A DNA stretch of 64,000 nucleotides, from positions 1-64,000 of the IMG/VR virus record IMGVR_UViG_3300020474_001461. One strand, written 5' to 3'. Shown one piece after another: positions 23,551-31,934 of the stretch. A model generated the notes under the pieces. The model did no database searches. It saw only the letters and a list, made by a program, of their open reading frames with translations, and was not told where the DNA came from. Each line of letters starts with the position of its first letter. Position 1 is the stretch's first letter. The translations under genes were made by a program, and so were the position numbers. Source of the stretch: a virus.

Positions 23551-23742
23551 CTAATAAATATGGACAAATTCTAATGGAATGGTCCATTTCATATCAAAAG
23601 GGTCGTTAACGTCTACTTCGCCCTTTTGTTCGTTGAGTGATAAAAGAGTCACTTTCTCTCCCTCTACGAGACTCCCCCTGAAATTCGAGAAAGTTTTGGT
23701 CATTATTATTTTTTTTCCTACGTTTTCTTTTAATTTGTTCAT
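23551..23742 (-). CDS. hypothetical protein (63 aa), overlapping another frame
   Basis: Start at the ATG at 23742 (MNKLKENVGKKI), with GAGAACG upstream. A beta-rich small protein: IIMTKTFSNFRGSLVEGEKVTLLSL, then GEVDVNDPF and MKWTIPLEFVHIY, resembling a KOW/SH3-like barrel. It shares 137 bp with the frame at 23606-23806. Its amino-acid pattern looks more like a folded domain than the overlapping C-terminal half of that frame. Confidence 0.5.
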   Translation of the reverse strand: MNKLKENVGKKIIMTKTFSNFRGSLVEGEKVTLLSLNEQKGEVDVNDPFDMKWTIPLEFVHIY

Positions 23743-23806
23743 AGTGTTCGTTCTCATAATATTCATCATCATCGAAGTCTATACTCCGAATATCAATCTT
23801 ACCCAT
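23606..23806 (-). CDS. hypothetical charged protein (66 aa), overlapping gene
   Basis: MGKIDIRSIDFDDDEYYENE is acidic, then the chain becomes strongly basic (QIKRKRRKKNNNDQ and SRRGRESDSFI...). It starts after AAAGG and overlaps the upstream stop by 8 bp. Most of its length is shared in another frame with 23551-23742. Either both are real overlapping genes, or translation of the first shifts into the second. Confidence 0.4.
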   Translation of the reverse strand: MGKIDIRSIDFDDDEYYENEHYEQIKRKRRKKNNNDQNFLEFQGESRRGRESDSFITQRTKGRSRR

Positions 23807-24044
23807 TTTTAATTACCTTTAAGTTTTTGATTTTATCTAAGAATTCTTCTACAGAATAGTTTTTGTTTTGTTCATCTTTAATTTTGACTTCTGTAAGTGT
23901 ATCAGGATACTTTTCTACCAATCTTTCAAGAATTCCAAACCCTTCTTCAGTCCAAAAATTCTTGAACGAAACTTCACCTAAGATGTTTGTTGAATAGTCA
24001 ACATCTTCTTCTGTATCTTCTGGCAGTAGTATAAAGTATCTCAT
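23799..24044 (-). CDS. hypothetical protein (81 aa)
   Basis: Acidic small protein: RYFILLPEDTEEDVDYS, then GILERLVEKYPDTLTEVKI and VEEFLDKIKNLKVI. Alpha/beta with no known motif. Its start overlaps the stop of the glycosyltransferase upstream by 4 bp, so it is the first small gene at the end of the glycan operon. Confidence 0.5.
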   Translation of the reverse strand: MRYFILLPEDTEEDVDYSTNILGEVSFKNFWTEEGFGILERLVEKYPDTLTEVKIKDEQNKNYSVEEFLDKIKNLKVIKNG

Positions 24045-25219
24045 AGTTTTATCAACTCATTTTCATAGTATTTTATTTTATTAACCTTTATATTAAATAT
24101 GTCCAATTCAAACTCTCCGATTTCAATTTCGTTAGAATCAAAGATTTCTGCCCACTTTTGGATGTATGTAAACGATTGATTTGAAAGTCTATTTGCGTCA
24201 AAACTTATCTCAATATCTGAATCAATATCTACATTTATTCTTTTAGTTAAATCAAACTGAGTATTTGGTTGTTCCAATTTTATATAACTCTCAATGATAT
24301 CTTTTGGTAAATCTGTAACAATTCTATCACACCAAGGTTCTAAAATATTTAACATTTGTGAATTACAGTTCTCTACATTAAACTGAATATCGTATTTATG
24401 TGGAACCTCAGGTAACATAAATTCATCATGTTTTACAAAATGACCCCATTTTCTAATAAAATTCCTTGTTGACCTCTGATTTTGTTTTAACCATTCATCT
24501 GATTCTTTACCTACTTCAGTTAATGTTGGATTGAATCTTGACCCTCTACAAGTCATGTGATATACAAACCCGTCCCAAACTTGAATCAAATCATATCCAT
24601 TTAGTAAAAATCTATTAAATATATCAGAATCCTCTTTTGATTGTGGTGCATACAAAGGGTCGTGTCCACCGATTGATGTAAAGTCTTCTTTATATAAAAA
24701 CCAAGGTGCAAATATACCTTTTGTAATTTTAGTTTTACTTGTAAACTTAGGAATCTCTATAAGAAGTTCTTCTTCCAAGAAATCTTCTGGCTCAGTTTTA
24801 CCGTCCCAAAGAATTTTTTCAGGACCATCAGGATGTAGTGGTGGTTCAATACGAGTCCAAGAAACTACTGTTTTTGGTTTTAGATTCTTTATCAATGATT
24901 CTAATGCGCCTGGACAAAGGTACATATCTGCGTGATAGATTCCAACAACTTTTGTAGTTGCTACTTCATTAATCAATCTATCATATAAGATTGTATGTCC
25001 TAATCTTGTAGGTCCATCATTTCTAATAGCTTTGAAGTTTGGGTCTTTCTTCATCATCTCTTGACACCATTCCCAAGTTCCATCTGAACTAAAGTCGTCC
25101 GCTACACAAATGTGTGGTTCAGGACCACCATTTTTTCTAATTGATTCGTATGACCACTTTAGATACTTTAAATTATCTCTTGATGGTTGAATAAAACTAA
25201 TATCACTTTTAGTTAACAT
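24041..25219 (-). CDS. GT2 glycosyltransferase with C-terminal extension
   Basis: A 392-residue GT-A family 2 glycosyltransferase. The start PSRDNLKYLKWSYESIRKNG and VADDFSSDGTWEW (about 38-50) form the nucleotide-sugar fold, and IYHADMYL (about 93-100) holds the metal-binding DxD-like HAD. The acceptor side shows GGHDPLYAPQSKEDSD (about 192-207). A C-terminal extension of about 120 residues is unrelated to known domains. It shares the GG-x-DPL-x-AP motif, an RGS-x-F segment and a KWG segment with the gene at 26883, so the two are paralogues. Confidence 0.85.
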   Translation of the reverse strand: MLTKSDISFIQPSRDNLKYLKWSYESIRKNGGPEPHICVADDFSSDGTWEWCQEMMKKDPNFKAIRNDGPTRLGHTILYDRLINEVATTKVVGIYHADMYLCPGALESLIKNLKPKTVVSWTRIEPPLHPDGPEKILWDGKTEPEDFLEEELLIEIPKFTSKTKITKGIFAPWFLYKEDFTSIGGHDPLYAPQSKEDSDIFNRFLLNGYDLIQVWDGFVYHMTCRGSRFNPTLTEVGKESDEWLKQNQRSTRNFIRKWGHFVKHDEFMLPEVPHKYDIQFNVENCNSQMLNILEPWCDRIVTDLPKDIIESYIKLEQPNTQFDLTKRINVDIDSDIEISFDANRLSNQSFTYIQKWAEIFDSNEIEIGEFELDIFNIKVNKIKYYENELIKL

Positions 25220-26030
25220 AATCTTTTACCTTTTTAATTAAATCATCATATGTTTTCACATGATTTATTTTTTGACCTGAAAGTTTAGGAAAGAAGGTTT
25301 CATACGCTTTATGTTTCACTTCATAACCCTCGACACCATAAATGATACCTTGTCCACCAAAATACGCACTCAAGGCAGAGTTACCACCTTGAGTTGATAT
25401 AAAATGATTACAATTTGACATTACTGCCATTTGTGTGGTGTTGTAATCTAAGTTATATTCTTCTGCGTAATTTTGCATGGTCGGAATACTCATCTCTCTT
25501 ACCAATTCTCTATCTCCGAATTCTTCTTGTGGTGTATCATCATTTACTATATTATTTGTATATGGTCTATTGTAAATAATATTAAATTTATCTTTACATA
25601 ATTCAAATATCCATCTTAGTACATCGACACTAAGATAGTTTACAGGACCTCGTCCCCATTCATTTTGAATTTTATTTGAAACCACTAAAAATGGTTTATC
25701 TTTTTTTATTTGGAATCGTTCTAAATAATATGATTTCAAATCAGGTGGTGACCATTTGTCTTCCCACATCAGTTTATCACCAACAACAGGTCTTGAAAAA
25801 ACACCTGCTACATGATTATGTGGTCTGTAATAAGATTTACCATCGATTACTAATTCAAAAAAAGTATGTCTACTCTTATACTTTTCAGTTACTTTTATGT
25901 TTGGATACAATAAAGACGAACCCTTCGCTGATATAACTTCAACATCATGTCCTTGTTCTTTATACCAATTTACTAAAGGTAATCCTGCGAACAACTCGTA
26001 ACCAAATTCACCACTAATCTCAAACTTCAT
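25209..26030 (-). CDS. putative glycosyltransferase (GT-B-like), family unclear
   Basis: A 273-residue protein. It starts GEFGYELFAGLPLVNWYKEQGHDVEV, a pattern found in phage and capsule-locus proteins of unknown activity. The C-terminal part has MSNCNHFISTQGGNSALSA, resembling the donor-site strand-loop of GT-B enzymes such as fucosyltransferases. The exact family and sugar are not clear. Coupled by overlap to genes on both sides within the glycan operon. Confidence 0.5.
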   Translation of the reverse strand: MKFEISGEFGYELFAGLPLVNWYKEQGHDVEVISAKGSSLLYPNIKVTEKYKSRHTFFELVIDGKSYYRPHNHVAGVFSRPVVGDKLMWEDKWSPPDLKSYYLERFQIKKDKPFLVVSNKIQNEWGRGPVNYLSVDVLRWIFELCKDKFNIIYNRPYTNNIVNDDTPQEEFGDRELVREMSIPTMQNYAEEYNLDYNTTQMAVMSNCNHFISTQGGNSALSAYFGGQGIIYGVEGYEVKHKAYETFFPKLSGQKINHVKTYDDLIKKVKDYVN

Positions 26031-26886
26031 ATAATTCTTTTATATATTGTTCTAATCTATCTTCAGGTTTCCAACTGAGTCTTGATATTGCTTCATCATT
26101 CTCTCTAAGTGTTTCTCTGTAGTTACCATATTGGTCTTCTACATATTCTTTAGAACCACCACCGTATTTAATAAACCAATCAGATACTTCGTTTATACTG
26201 TAATTCTTTCCACATCCTAATTCCCATGCGTCTTCGTGTTTATGAGCAAAGAATCCTACTTTTATTAGTCCATCTACAATATCAACTACATGAGTAAAAT
26301 CTCTTCTTTGTTCACCATCACCAACGATTGTTAATGGTTGGTCGTCTTCTATTTGTCGTCTCCAAATACCAATAACTGCTGCCCAATCACCTTCAATAAC
26401 TTCATATGGTCCATACACATTGTAAAATCTACAAATCTCTATATCCATATTATATGTTTTTTTATACATCTTACAAACCTCTTCACCAAGATACTTACAC
26501 GCGGCGTATGGTGATTGATATGGGTCATGATGTTTTGATGATGAACCTGCATAAACTACTTTTGTGTTTGTCTTTCTTGCAAACTCTAAAATCTTTTGAG
26601 TCCCACCTGTATTTACATTAAATGTATATGATGGATTTTTAAATGATGGTTGTATTCTTGATAACCCTGCTAAGTGATAAATCAAATCAAACTCTGAAAA
26701 TTCAAGGTCGTGGTATCTATCAAAGTCTACAACAGACATTTCGATGTATTTACAACCCTGTATGTGATTTTCTTTATGTCCTGTAGAGTAATCATCAACT
26801 GATGTTACACTATGTCCTTCTTCAATCAATCTTTCAATCAAGTTTGTTCCTACAAAACCTGCTCCACCTGTTACTAATATATTCAT
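26020..26886 (-). CDS. NAD-dependent sugar epimerase/dehydratase
   Basis: A 288-residue extended short-chain dehydrogenase. TGGAGFVGTNLIERL (residues 6-20) is the NAD-binding Rossmann loop. The catalytic segment has SSSKHHDPYQSPYAACKYLG, giving Tyr-x3-Lys (YAACK). CRFYNVYGPYE is the usual downstream family motif. Resembles UDP-glucose 4-epimerase or similar enzymes making activated hexoses. It provides sugar donor for the surrounding transferases. Confidence 0.85.
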   Translation of the reverse strand: MNILVTGGAGFVGTNLIERLIEEGHSVTSVDDYSTGHKENHIQGCKYIEMSVVDFDRYHDLEFSEFDLIYHLAGLSRIQPSFKNPSYTFNVNTGGTQKILEFARKTNTKVVYAGSSSKHHDPYQSPYAACKYLGEEVCKMYKKTYNMDIEICRFYNVYGPYEVIEGDWAAVIGIWRRQIEDDQPLTIVGDGEQRRDFTHVVDIVDGLIKVGFFAHKHEDAWELGCGKNYSINEVSDWFIKYGGGSKEYVEDQYGNYRETLRENDEAISRLSWKPEDRLEQYIKELYEV

Positions 26887-27782
26887 AATAATGGTATCCT
26901 ATTAGGGTTATTTGTTCCTTCTATTGGTTTTACAAAAGTTTGGTCGTCACTATCAGGTAACCTACCCCACTTGTTAATAAACTTTCTTGCGTTTTTTGAT
27001 TCTGATTCCTGTTGTCTTTTAGATTTAGAATTCAGTTTATCTTTTGCTTCATCTCTAAAATGAGAACCTCTTGCTGAAAAATGATATACAATTGACTTGG
27101 ATGACATAATAAACTTATATCCTTCTAATTGCATTCTAATAAACAAATCCATATCATCATATGACGCAGGTGCGAATAGTGGGTCGTTACCACCAATCCA
27201 AACATAGTCTTCTTTTTTACAGAAGAATCCTGCTCCACCACCTTTTCTTACACGAGTCTCATCCATTGATGAAAGTTTCTGAGACCAATCATCAAACCAC
27301 TCCTTGTCAAAGTTATGATGGAATTCACCAAACTCATCTGTTGATACAAATACAGTTCCTGGCCTATAATCAGGGTCATTTGGAAATATCTTAGGTTGGA
27401 TTCTAAATGATGATGCGATTATTCTATCAACTCCATCACCTTCTTCTACAATCTTTTGTAACTCTAAATCTTGATTTGGTGATATCCACATATCAGAGTG
27501 GATTATATTTACATACTCGGTTTCTGATTTGTCAACACAAAAGTCCATACCACCACCAATTCCTCTTGGTACATCATTGTGTTCTATAAAACCTTTTAGA
27601 TTCTTATCCTCTTGCATTAGATTAAGTAACCATTCATCTGTACCATCAGTACAATTCTCTGCGTGAATCACAATCGGTTGGTCTTTGTAATATGCATTCT
27701 TTCTTACCGATTCGTAAGCAAGTTTTACATAATCAAGATTATTATTTGTTGATATACAAGTTGTTATTGGACTTTTTCCCAT
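26883..27782 (-). CDS. GT2 glycosyltransferase
   Basis: A 299-residue family 2 transferase. ITTCISTNNNLDYVKLAYES is the N-terminal strand and helix. HAENCTDGTDEWL and NIIHSDMWISP (the DxD-like HSD) follow, then GGNDPLFAPASYDDMDLF and RGSHF. The start at 27782 (MGKSPI) is preferred over a TTG at 27794. It overlaps the upstream gene by 19 bp. Paralogous to the GT2 at 24041. Confidence 0.85.
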   Translation of the reverse strand: MGKSPITTCISTNNNLDYVKLAYESVRKNAYYKDQPIVIHAENCTDGTDEWLLNLMQEDKNLKGFIEHNDVPRGIGGGMDFCVDKSETEYVNIIHSDMWISPNQDLELQKIVEEGDGVDRIIASSFRIQPKIFPNDPDYRPGTVFVSTDEFGEFHHNFDKEWFDDWSQKLSSMDETRVRKGGGAGFFCKKEDYVWIGGNDPLFAPASYDDMDLFIRMQLEGYKFIMSSKSIVYHFSARGSHFRDEAKDKLNSKSKRQQESESKNARKFINKWGRLPDSDDQTFVKPIEGTNNPNRIPLL

Positions 27783-28747
27783 ACGTCTTTCCAATTAAAG
27801 TTTCTTCCCTGTTTCATAAAGTTATACGCGTTCAACTTTGACATTTCACTCGCTACTTTATACCAATTATTTGATTTTCGTTGTTCATTAATATCATCCC
27901 CAACCTCATCCTGTACATATAATCTTTTCTTTGGATGTTCTCTATTATGAACTAACAATATATTCTTTACAATATACAAAGGAATTTGATTATTTCCAAA
28001 TAATGTTAACATTTTATTCATTAATGCTGTATCTTCGTGAGTAAAGAATACACATTTAGGTATATTTACCCCACTTCTTACAAGTTCAGATGACATTACT
28101 AATCCACATCCATTAAATTTATAATCATATGTTGATTCTATATGTGGTGATTCAGTTTCAGAGTTTATCTCTTCCATTTTATCATAACCCATATAACATC
28201 TTGTTCCATACCACGCATGTGCGTCTCTTGGTAAATCAGTTAATTTTGGGTGTTCCAATGGTTTCCACGAATCATCCCACATTTTACAAGTAGAAAAGAA
28301 TCCTAAATACTTTGGAGTTTGTTCTTTTACTGCTTCATGTAATGATAACATAGTTTCAATCGCCTGTGATGGTACTAACATATCAGACTCACCCCAAAAT
28401 AGTATATCTACTTTTTCACAATAATGTTCATTAAAATCTCTTCTGTAATCTGCGATGGTATATAAGTTTTGTTCGGCTCTCATATCTAACTGATAACCCT
28501 TATTTAGAATCTTAGTACAAATTTTTGAAAACTTTTCTCTAATGTAGTACATAGGTGTTACATCATTTGTTAAGAATTTTTCTCGTAAAAAATTTCTTGA
28601 CATTTTTTCTAAATCTTGATTTGTAACCAAACATAAATCAATTAAGACCTTATCTTTTTGGTTACCTATTGATTTGACTAAGGAATCTAAATATTCCTCG
28701 ACCATATCAATCTCATACCACTGTACTAAACAACCTACTGCTATCAT
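27764..28747 (-). CDS. probable glycosyltransferase (327 aa)
   Basis: Starts VGCLVQWYEIDMVEEYLDSLVKS, the strand-helix typical of GT-A enzymes. It carries DILFWGESDMLVPSQAIE (about residues 116-133), where ESD could be the DxD site, and KFNGCGLVMSSEL on the acceptor side. VFFTHEDTALMN recalls the ED catalytic pair of GT2-type transferases. The family is a guess, but the position between two clear glycan genes supports it. Confidence 0.6.
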   Translation of the reverse strand: MIAVGCLVQWYEIDMVEEYLDSLVKSIGNQKDKVLIDLCLVTNQDLEKMSRNFLREKFLTNDVTPMYYIREKFSKICTKILNKGYQLDMRAEQNLYTIADYRRDFNEHYCEKVDILFWGESDMLVPSQAIETMLSLHEAVKEQTPKYLGFFSTCKMWDDSWKPLEHPKLTDLPRDAHAWYGTRCYMGYDKMEEINSETESPHIESTYDYKFNGCGLVMSSELVRSGVNIPKCVFFTHEDTALMNKMLTLFGNNQIPLYIVKNILLVHNREHPKKRLYVQDEVGDDINEQRKSNNWYKVASEMSKLNAYNFMKQGRNFNWKDVWEKVQ

Positions 28748-29565
28748 ATCTCTACTCTTGGAATTCCTTCATAGCCAGGATTTCTATCAGAATTAATTTC
28801 CCATTGAATACCTTGTTCTTTCAACCAATAGTAAATACCTTTTGATGCTTTTGCTACTGATTGTATTTCTCTTGGACCCATTGATGTTTTTGCATACACA
28901 ATCTTTTCGTGTTCATCACCATAAAAGTGTTCTTGAAATACTCTTTGTGTATCATCTTCAGTTCCTTTTTCAAAAGTTGATAAATCACCAATATCCCAAC
29001 CAATAGTTACTATCTTTTTACAACCTAAATACATTGCTAATGGAAGTGCCATTTCATACATAATACCGGGCCCCCAAGGTTGGTTGAATCCATATTCAGG
29101 GTGGTCTAACTTCATAGTATCCCAATCTTCTCTTTCTGATAATGAATGAATCATTTTGTTAGGACCAACCCCACCACCCGTATTTGGATTGTTTCTAAAT
29201 ATTGGTATAAAAATATCTGATTCTAAATTATTATCAAAAATCATTTGAGGATGGAATTGTTCAAATATTGCCCATGTTATGATTGATTTATTATTTGTCC
29301 AATCATATGGTGCAAAGTTACACCAATTTAGTAAATGAAAGTCGGCGACCTCTTTTAAGAAGTCGTAAGACTGTTTGATAGGTAAACATAGTTTATCTCT
29401 TAAGAAGTCTCTAAGTTCTTCTTTTGTGTATCTATTTAGTGATGGACCACCTGCTATTATATATGCAGTTTCACCTTCATACTGATTCTTTAATACTTTT
29501 AATCTGTCTTCGGGTTCTTCTAATTTTAGAAGTTCTTCTCGTAACTTACTTGTTTGTGATTTCAT
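28744..29565 (-). CDS. MptE/Maf (DUF115)-like glycan-transfer protein
   Basis: A 273-residue protein with TAYIIAGGPSLNRYTKEEL (residues 33-51), the GPSL signature of the DUF115/MptE-like fold found in Maf glycosyltransferases. Maf enzymes transfer nonulosonic acids from CMP-activated donors to flagellin. The C-terminal part KKIVTIGWDIGDLS suits the Rossmann-like second half. Only the core is present, since Maf proteins are usually over 600 residues. Its company with a CMP-ulosonate synthetase-like domain is suggestive. Confidence 0.6.
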   Translation of the reverse strand: MKSQTSKLREELLKLEEPEDRLKVLKNQYEGETAYIIAGGPSLNRYTKEELRDFLRDKLCLPIKQSYDFLKEVADFHLLNWCNFAPYDWTNNKSIITWAIFEQFHPQMIFDNNLESDIFIPIFRNNPNTGGGVGPNKMIHSLSEREDWDTMKLDHPEYGFNQPWGPGIMYEMALPLAMYLGCKKIVTIGWDIGDLSTFEKGTEDDTQRVFQEHFYGDEHEKIVYAKTSMGPREIQSVAKASKGIYYWLKEQGIQWEINSDRNPGYEGIPRVEI

Positions 29566-29947
29566 TAAATTGTTTTAATGTCTGTTCCCATGATTCAAAC
29601 CTAATTCCTCTGTCATCTATATAACAGACTGCTCTTGGTTTTTCACAAGTTATTTCTTTTATATAATTATCAATTTCATATTTAGTTAACCACTCCCATA
29701 TTAGTTCTTCACCTGTTTTACCATTTACAAGTGGTCTATCGGGTTTTACTTTTGCAGTAAATAAAACTATATCGTACCCTTGAGACTTAAACCACTTGAT
29801 TGCGTCTAATGAACCCTCAATAGGTGGGTCGTATACAGTTCCATCGTGAAACCCTTTTGAATTACCGTGAACTACACCATCAAAGTCTATTGCGACTTGA
29901 TAGTTGTTTTCGTGGTGTTGCATTTTATCATACTCATCTATATTCAT
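29546..29947 (-). CDS. HAD-superfamily hydrolase (133 aa)
   Basis: Motif I is VAIDFDGVVHG (residues 18-28, nucleophile Asp), motif II is IVLFTAKVK (about 60-68), and motif IV is AVCYIDDRGIRF (about 109-120). Small cap-less HAD with a PPIEGSLDAIKWFKSQGYD segment seen in phage HAD proteins. Among sugar genes it could be a sugar-phosphate phosphatase. Overlaps both neighbours. Confidence 0.75.
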   Translation of the reverse strand: MNIDEYDKMQHHENNYQVAIDFDGVVHGNSKGFHDGTVYDPPIEGSLDAIKWFKSQGYDIVLFTAKVKPDRPLVNGKTGEELIWEWLTKYEIDNYIKEITCEKPRAVCYIDDRGIRFESWEQTLKQFNEITNK

Positions 29948-30630
29948 TTTGTCCTTTTATTGAAAACATCACCCTTTCTATATGAGTAAGAACCATATAT
30001 AAACTTTCTTGGTGAGTTTGTATTAAACTGTTTAGAGACTGAATGATATGAATCAGGAGTAGATAAGAAAAATACTCCTTTGTTTTTCTTTGCTTCTATT
30101 GTTTTATGTACAGGTAATGCTTTTAAATCCCATATTTGTTGGTCTAATTTACTTAGACTGTCAGACGAGTGGATTAAAAAATCACCACCTTCCCAATCCT
30201 TATCATTAAAGAATATTAAGAAGTTCCAAATTCTTTTATCTGTGTCTCTGTGAATCTCCCTCACATATCCGTCTGTTGCAGAAGACCAATCGATATGTAA
30301 AAAACTATCGGTCTTCAATGAACTATCACCTGTGATAACACTTCCCCAATCTTTCAACTCATCATCATAATAGTTGACAAAACTATGGAATACATTATCA
30401 TCATTTAGATATTCATAAAACTTTTTCCAAGTAGGCGCAGTTTCTATCCAAGACGGAAACTTTGAACTATTTGAATTCATCTTTTTTCTACCACCCATCA
30501 CTGTTCCTTCTGAAGATACATCAGGGAACTCTTGTATAAGATTCTCAAGTGTTTCTTCGTCAAAACAATTTTCTACCTCTATAATAGGGTATGGATAGTC
30601 AGTAGAATTTCCTTCGTTAAAATTAATCAT
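29944..30630 (-). CDS. 2OG-Fe(II) oxygenase in glycan cassette
   Basis: A 228-residue oxygenase. EIHRDTDKRIWNFLIFF (about residues 117-133) holds the His-x-Asp, GGDFLIH is the usual beta segment, and PDSYHSVSKQF with PRKFIYGSY gives distal His and 2-oxoglutarate Arg. The ATG at 30630 is preferred over a TTG at 30654. Being inside the cassette, it may hydroxylate a sugar or lipid precursor. Confidence 0.75.
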   Translation of the reverse strand: MINFNEGNSTDYPYPIIEVENCFDEETLENLIQEFPDVSSEGTVMGGRKKMNSNSSKFPSWIETAPTWKKFYEYLNDDNVFHSFVNYYDDELKDWGSVITGDSSLKTDSFLHIDWSSATDGYVREIHRDTDKRIWNFLIFFNDKDWEGGDFLIHSSDSLSKLDQQIWDLKALPVHKTIEAKKNKGVFFLSTPDSYHSVSKQFNTNSPRKFIYGSYSYRKGDVFNKRTK

Positions 30631-31015
30631 ATTTTTGATATATTTTTTCTTCAAAGAATTCTGAATTTAGTAAATGGTTTATTTCTTTCTTCTCTGCTGC
30701 TCTTCTGTCATTTGTGTAATAAACCGCTCTTGCGTATTCAATGAATTCTTCATTAAACAATTTCTCTTTTTCTAATAATCTAACTGAATCTTCTATAACC
30801 CACATTTGACCATTTGTCTTTTTGAGTCTACTATAGATTTCTTTCAGTTCATCTCCACCATTATCCCAAAATGGTTTCAATTTATCTTGTAAATAATTAA
30901 GTTCATTTTGAATGTTCTCTCTCTGAACTTCATCTTTTACATTTTCAAGTTTTATTTCAAGGATTGATAACTTATCGAATGCGTCACCAATCGGTGTTTT
31001 AATTTCTATCGCCAT
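30623..31015 (-). CDS. DUF6165-like protein
   Basis: A 130-residue helical protein. PIGDAFDKLSILEIKLENVKD and LNYLQDKLKPFWD match the DUF6165 pattern, a family often found beside glycosyltransferases with no known activity. It probably forms a coiled-coil bundle. It overlaps the epimerase by 17 bp and the oxygenase by 8 bp. Confidence 0.6.
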   Translation of the reverse strand: MAIEIKTPIGDAFDKLSILEIKLENVKDEVQRENIQNELNYLQDKLKPFWDNGGDELKEIYSRLKKTNGQMWVIEDSVRLLEKEKLFNEEFIEYARAVYYTNDRRAAEKKEINHLLNSEFFEEKIYQKYD

Positions 31016-31934
31016 ATTTTAACATTTTATTTATTCCGTCTTCTAAACATACAAAATTTTCATAACCTATACAACTTTTTAACTTAAAAAGTGATGGTTT
31101 TCTCCATTTTGTATCGTTAGACCACGCAGGTTTGTACTCTACTTTAAATTCTTTATCCATTATTTGATGTATAACCATCGCCAAATCATGAATAGTAATC
31201 TCTTCATCAAATCCAACATTTACTATTTCGTTAGATGTTTTCAAAATTAAATCAGAAACAATATTAGCATGGTCTGTCACATAACAAAAAGACCTTGTTT
31301 GATTTCCATCACCATATAAGTAAAAATCTTCATCTGATTTGATTCTTTCAATAAACTCAGGAATCACTTGACCATAACCACCTGTTGCCATTCTTGGACC
31401 ATAAGTGTTAAAAGGTCTAACTATCAAATACTCTTTTCTTTTTTCATCTGCCCATAATCTTACTAAGAACTCACCCATACCTTTTGAAGACGCGTAAGAG
31501 TCTCTATTTGCAGATGGATGTAAAATCATAGGTTCTGTTTCTTCAGTTGGAACAATTGGTGATGGTCCATAAATTTCAGATGATGACGCATATACTACTT
31601 TTGTTACTGAAGGTGTACATGCGTTCAATACATTCTGAGTCATTAAGATATTATGATTACAGACTTTAAATGGAATATCATAAAAATATCGTGTTCCATT
31701 TATTGCTGCGTAGTGAACAACTACATCGAACTGATGTTCTAACATAAATTCTTTTATTGGTTCACTATAAACTAAGTCTAACTCTTTGAATGTAAAGTTT
31801 TCATGAGTTGGTAAGTTACTTACCTTTCCTCTGAAAAAGTTATCTACTCCAACGACTTCGTGACCACCATCTAATAATGAATCACAAAGATGTGAACCTA
31901 AGAATCCTGCTGCTCCTGTTACTAATATTTTCAT
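30999..31934 (-). CDS. NAD-dependent epimerase/decarboxylase (UXS/galE-like)
   Basis: A 311-residue extended SDR. TGAAGFLGSHLCDSLL (residues 6-21) binds NAD. ASSSEIYG and RDSYASSKGMGEFLVR (Tyr-x3-Lys) form the active site, and VRPFNTYGPRMATGGYGQVI is typical of UDP-glucuronate decarboxylase and related enzymes. The gene upstream is a UDP-sugar dehydrogenase, so a UDP-glucose to UDP-glucuronate to UDP-xylose-type route is plausible. It overlaps that gene by 4 bp. Confidence 0.85.
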   Translation of the reverse strand: MKILVTGAAGFLGSHLCDSLLDGGHEVVGVDNFFRGKVSNLPTHENFTFKELDLVYSEPIKEFMLEHQFDVVVHYAAINGTRYFYDIPFKVCNHNILMTQNVLNACTPSVTKVVYASSSEIYGPSPIVPTEETEPMILHPSANRDSYASSKGMGEFLVRLWADEKRKEYLIVRPFNTYGPRMATGGYGQVIPEFIERIKSDEDFYLYGDGNQTRSFCYVTDHANIVSDLILKTSNEIVNVGFDEEITIHDLAMVIHQIMDKEFKVEYKPAWSNDTKWRKPSLFKLKSCIGYENFVCLEDGINKMLKYGDRN

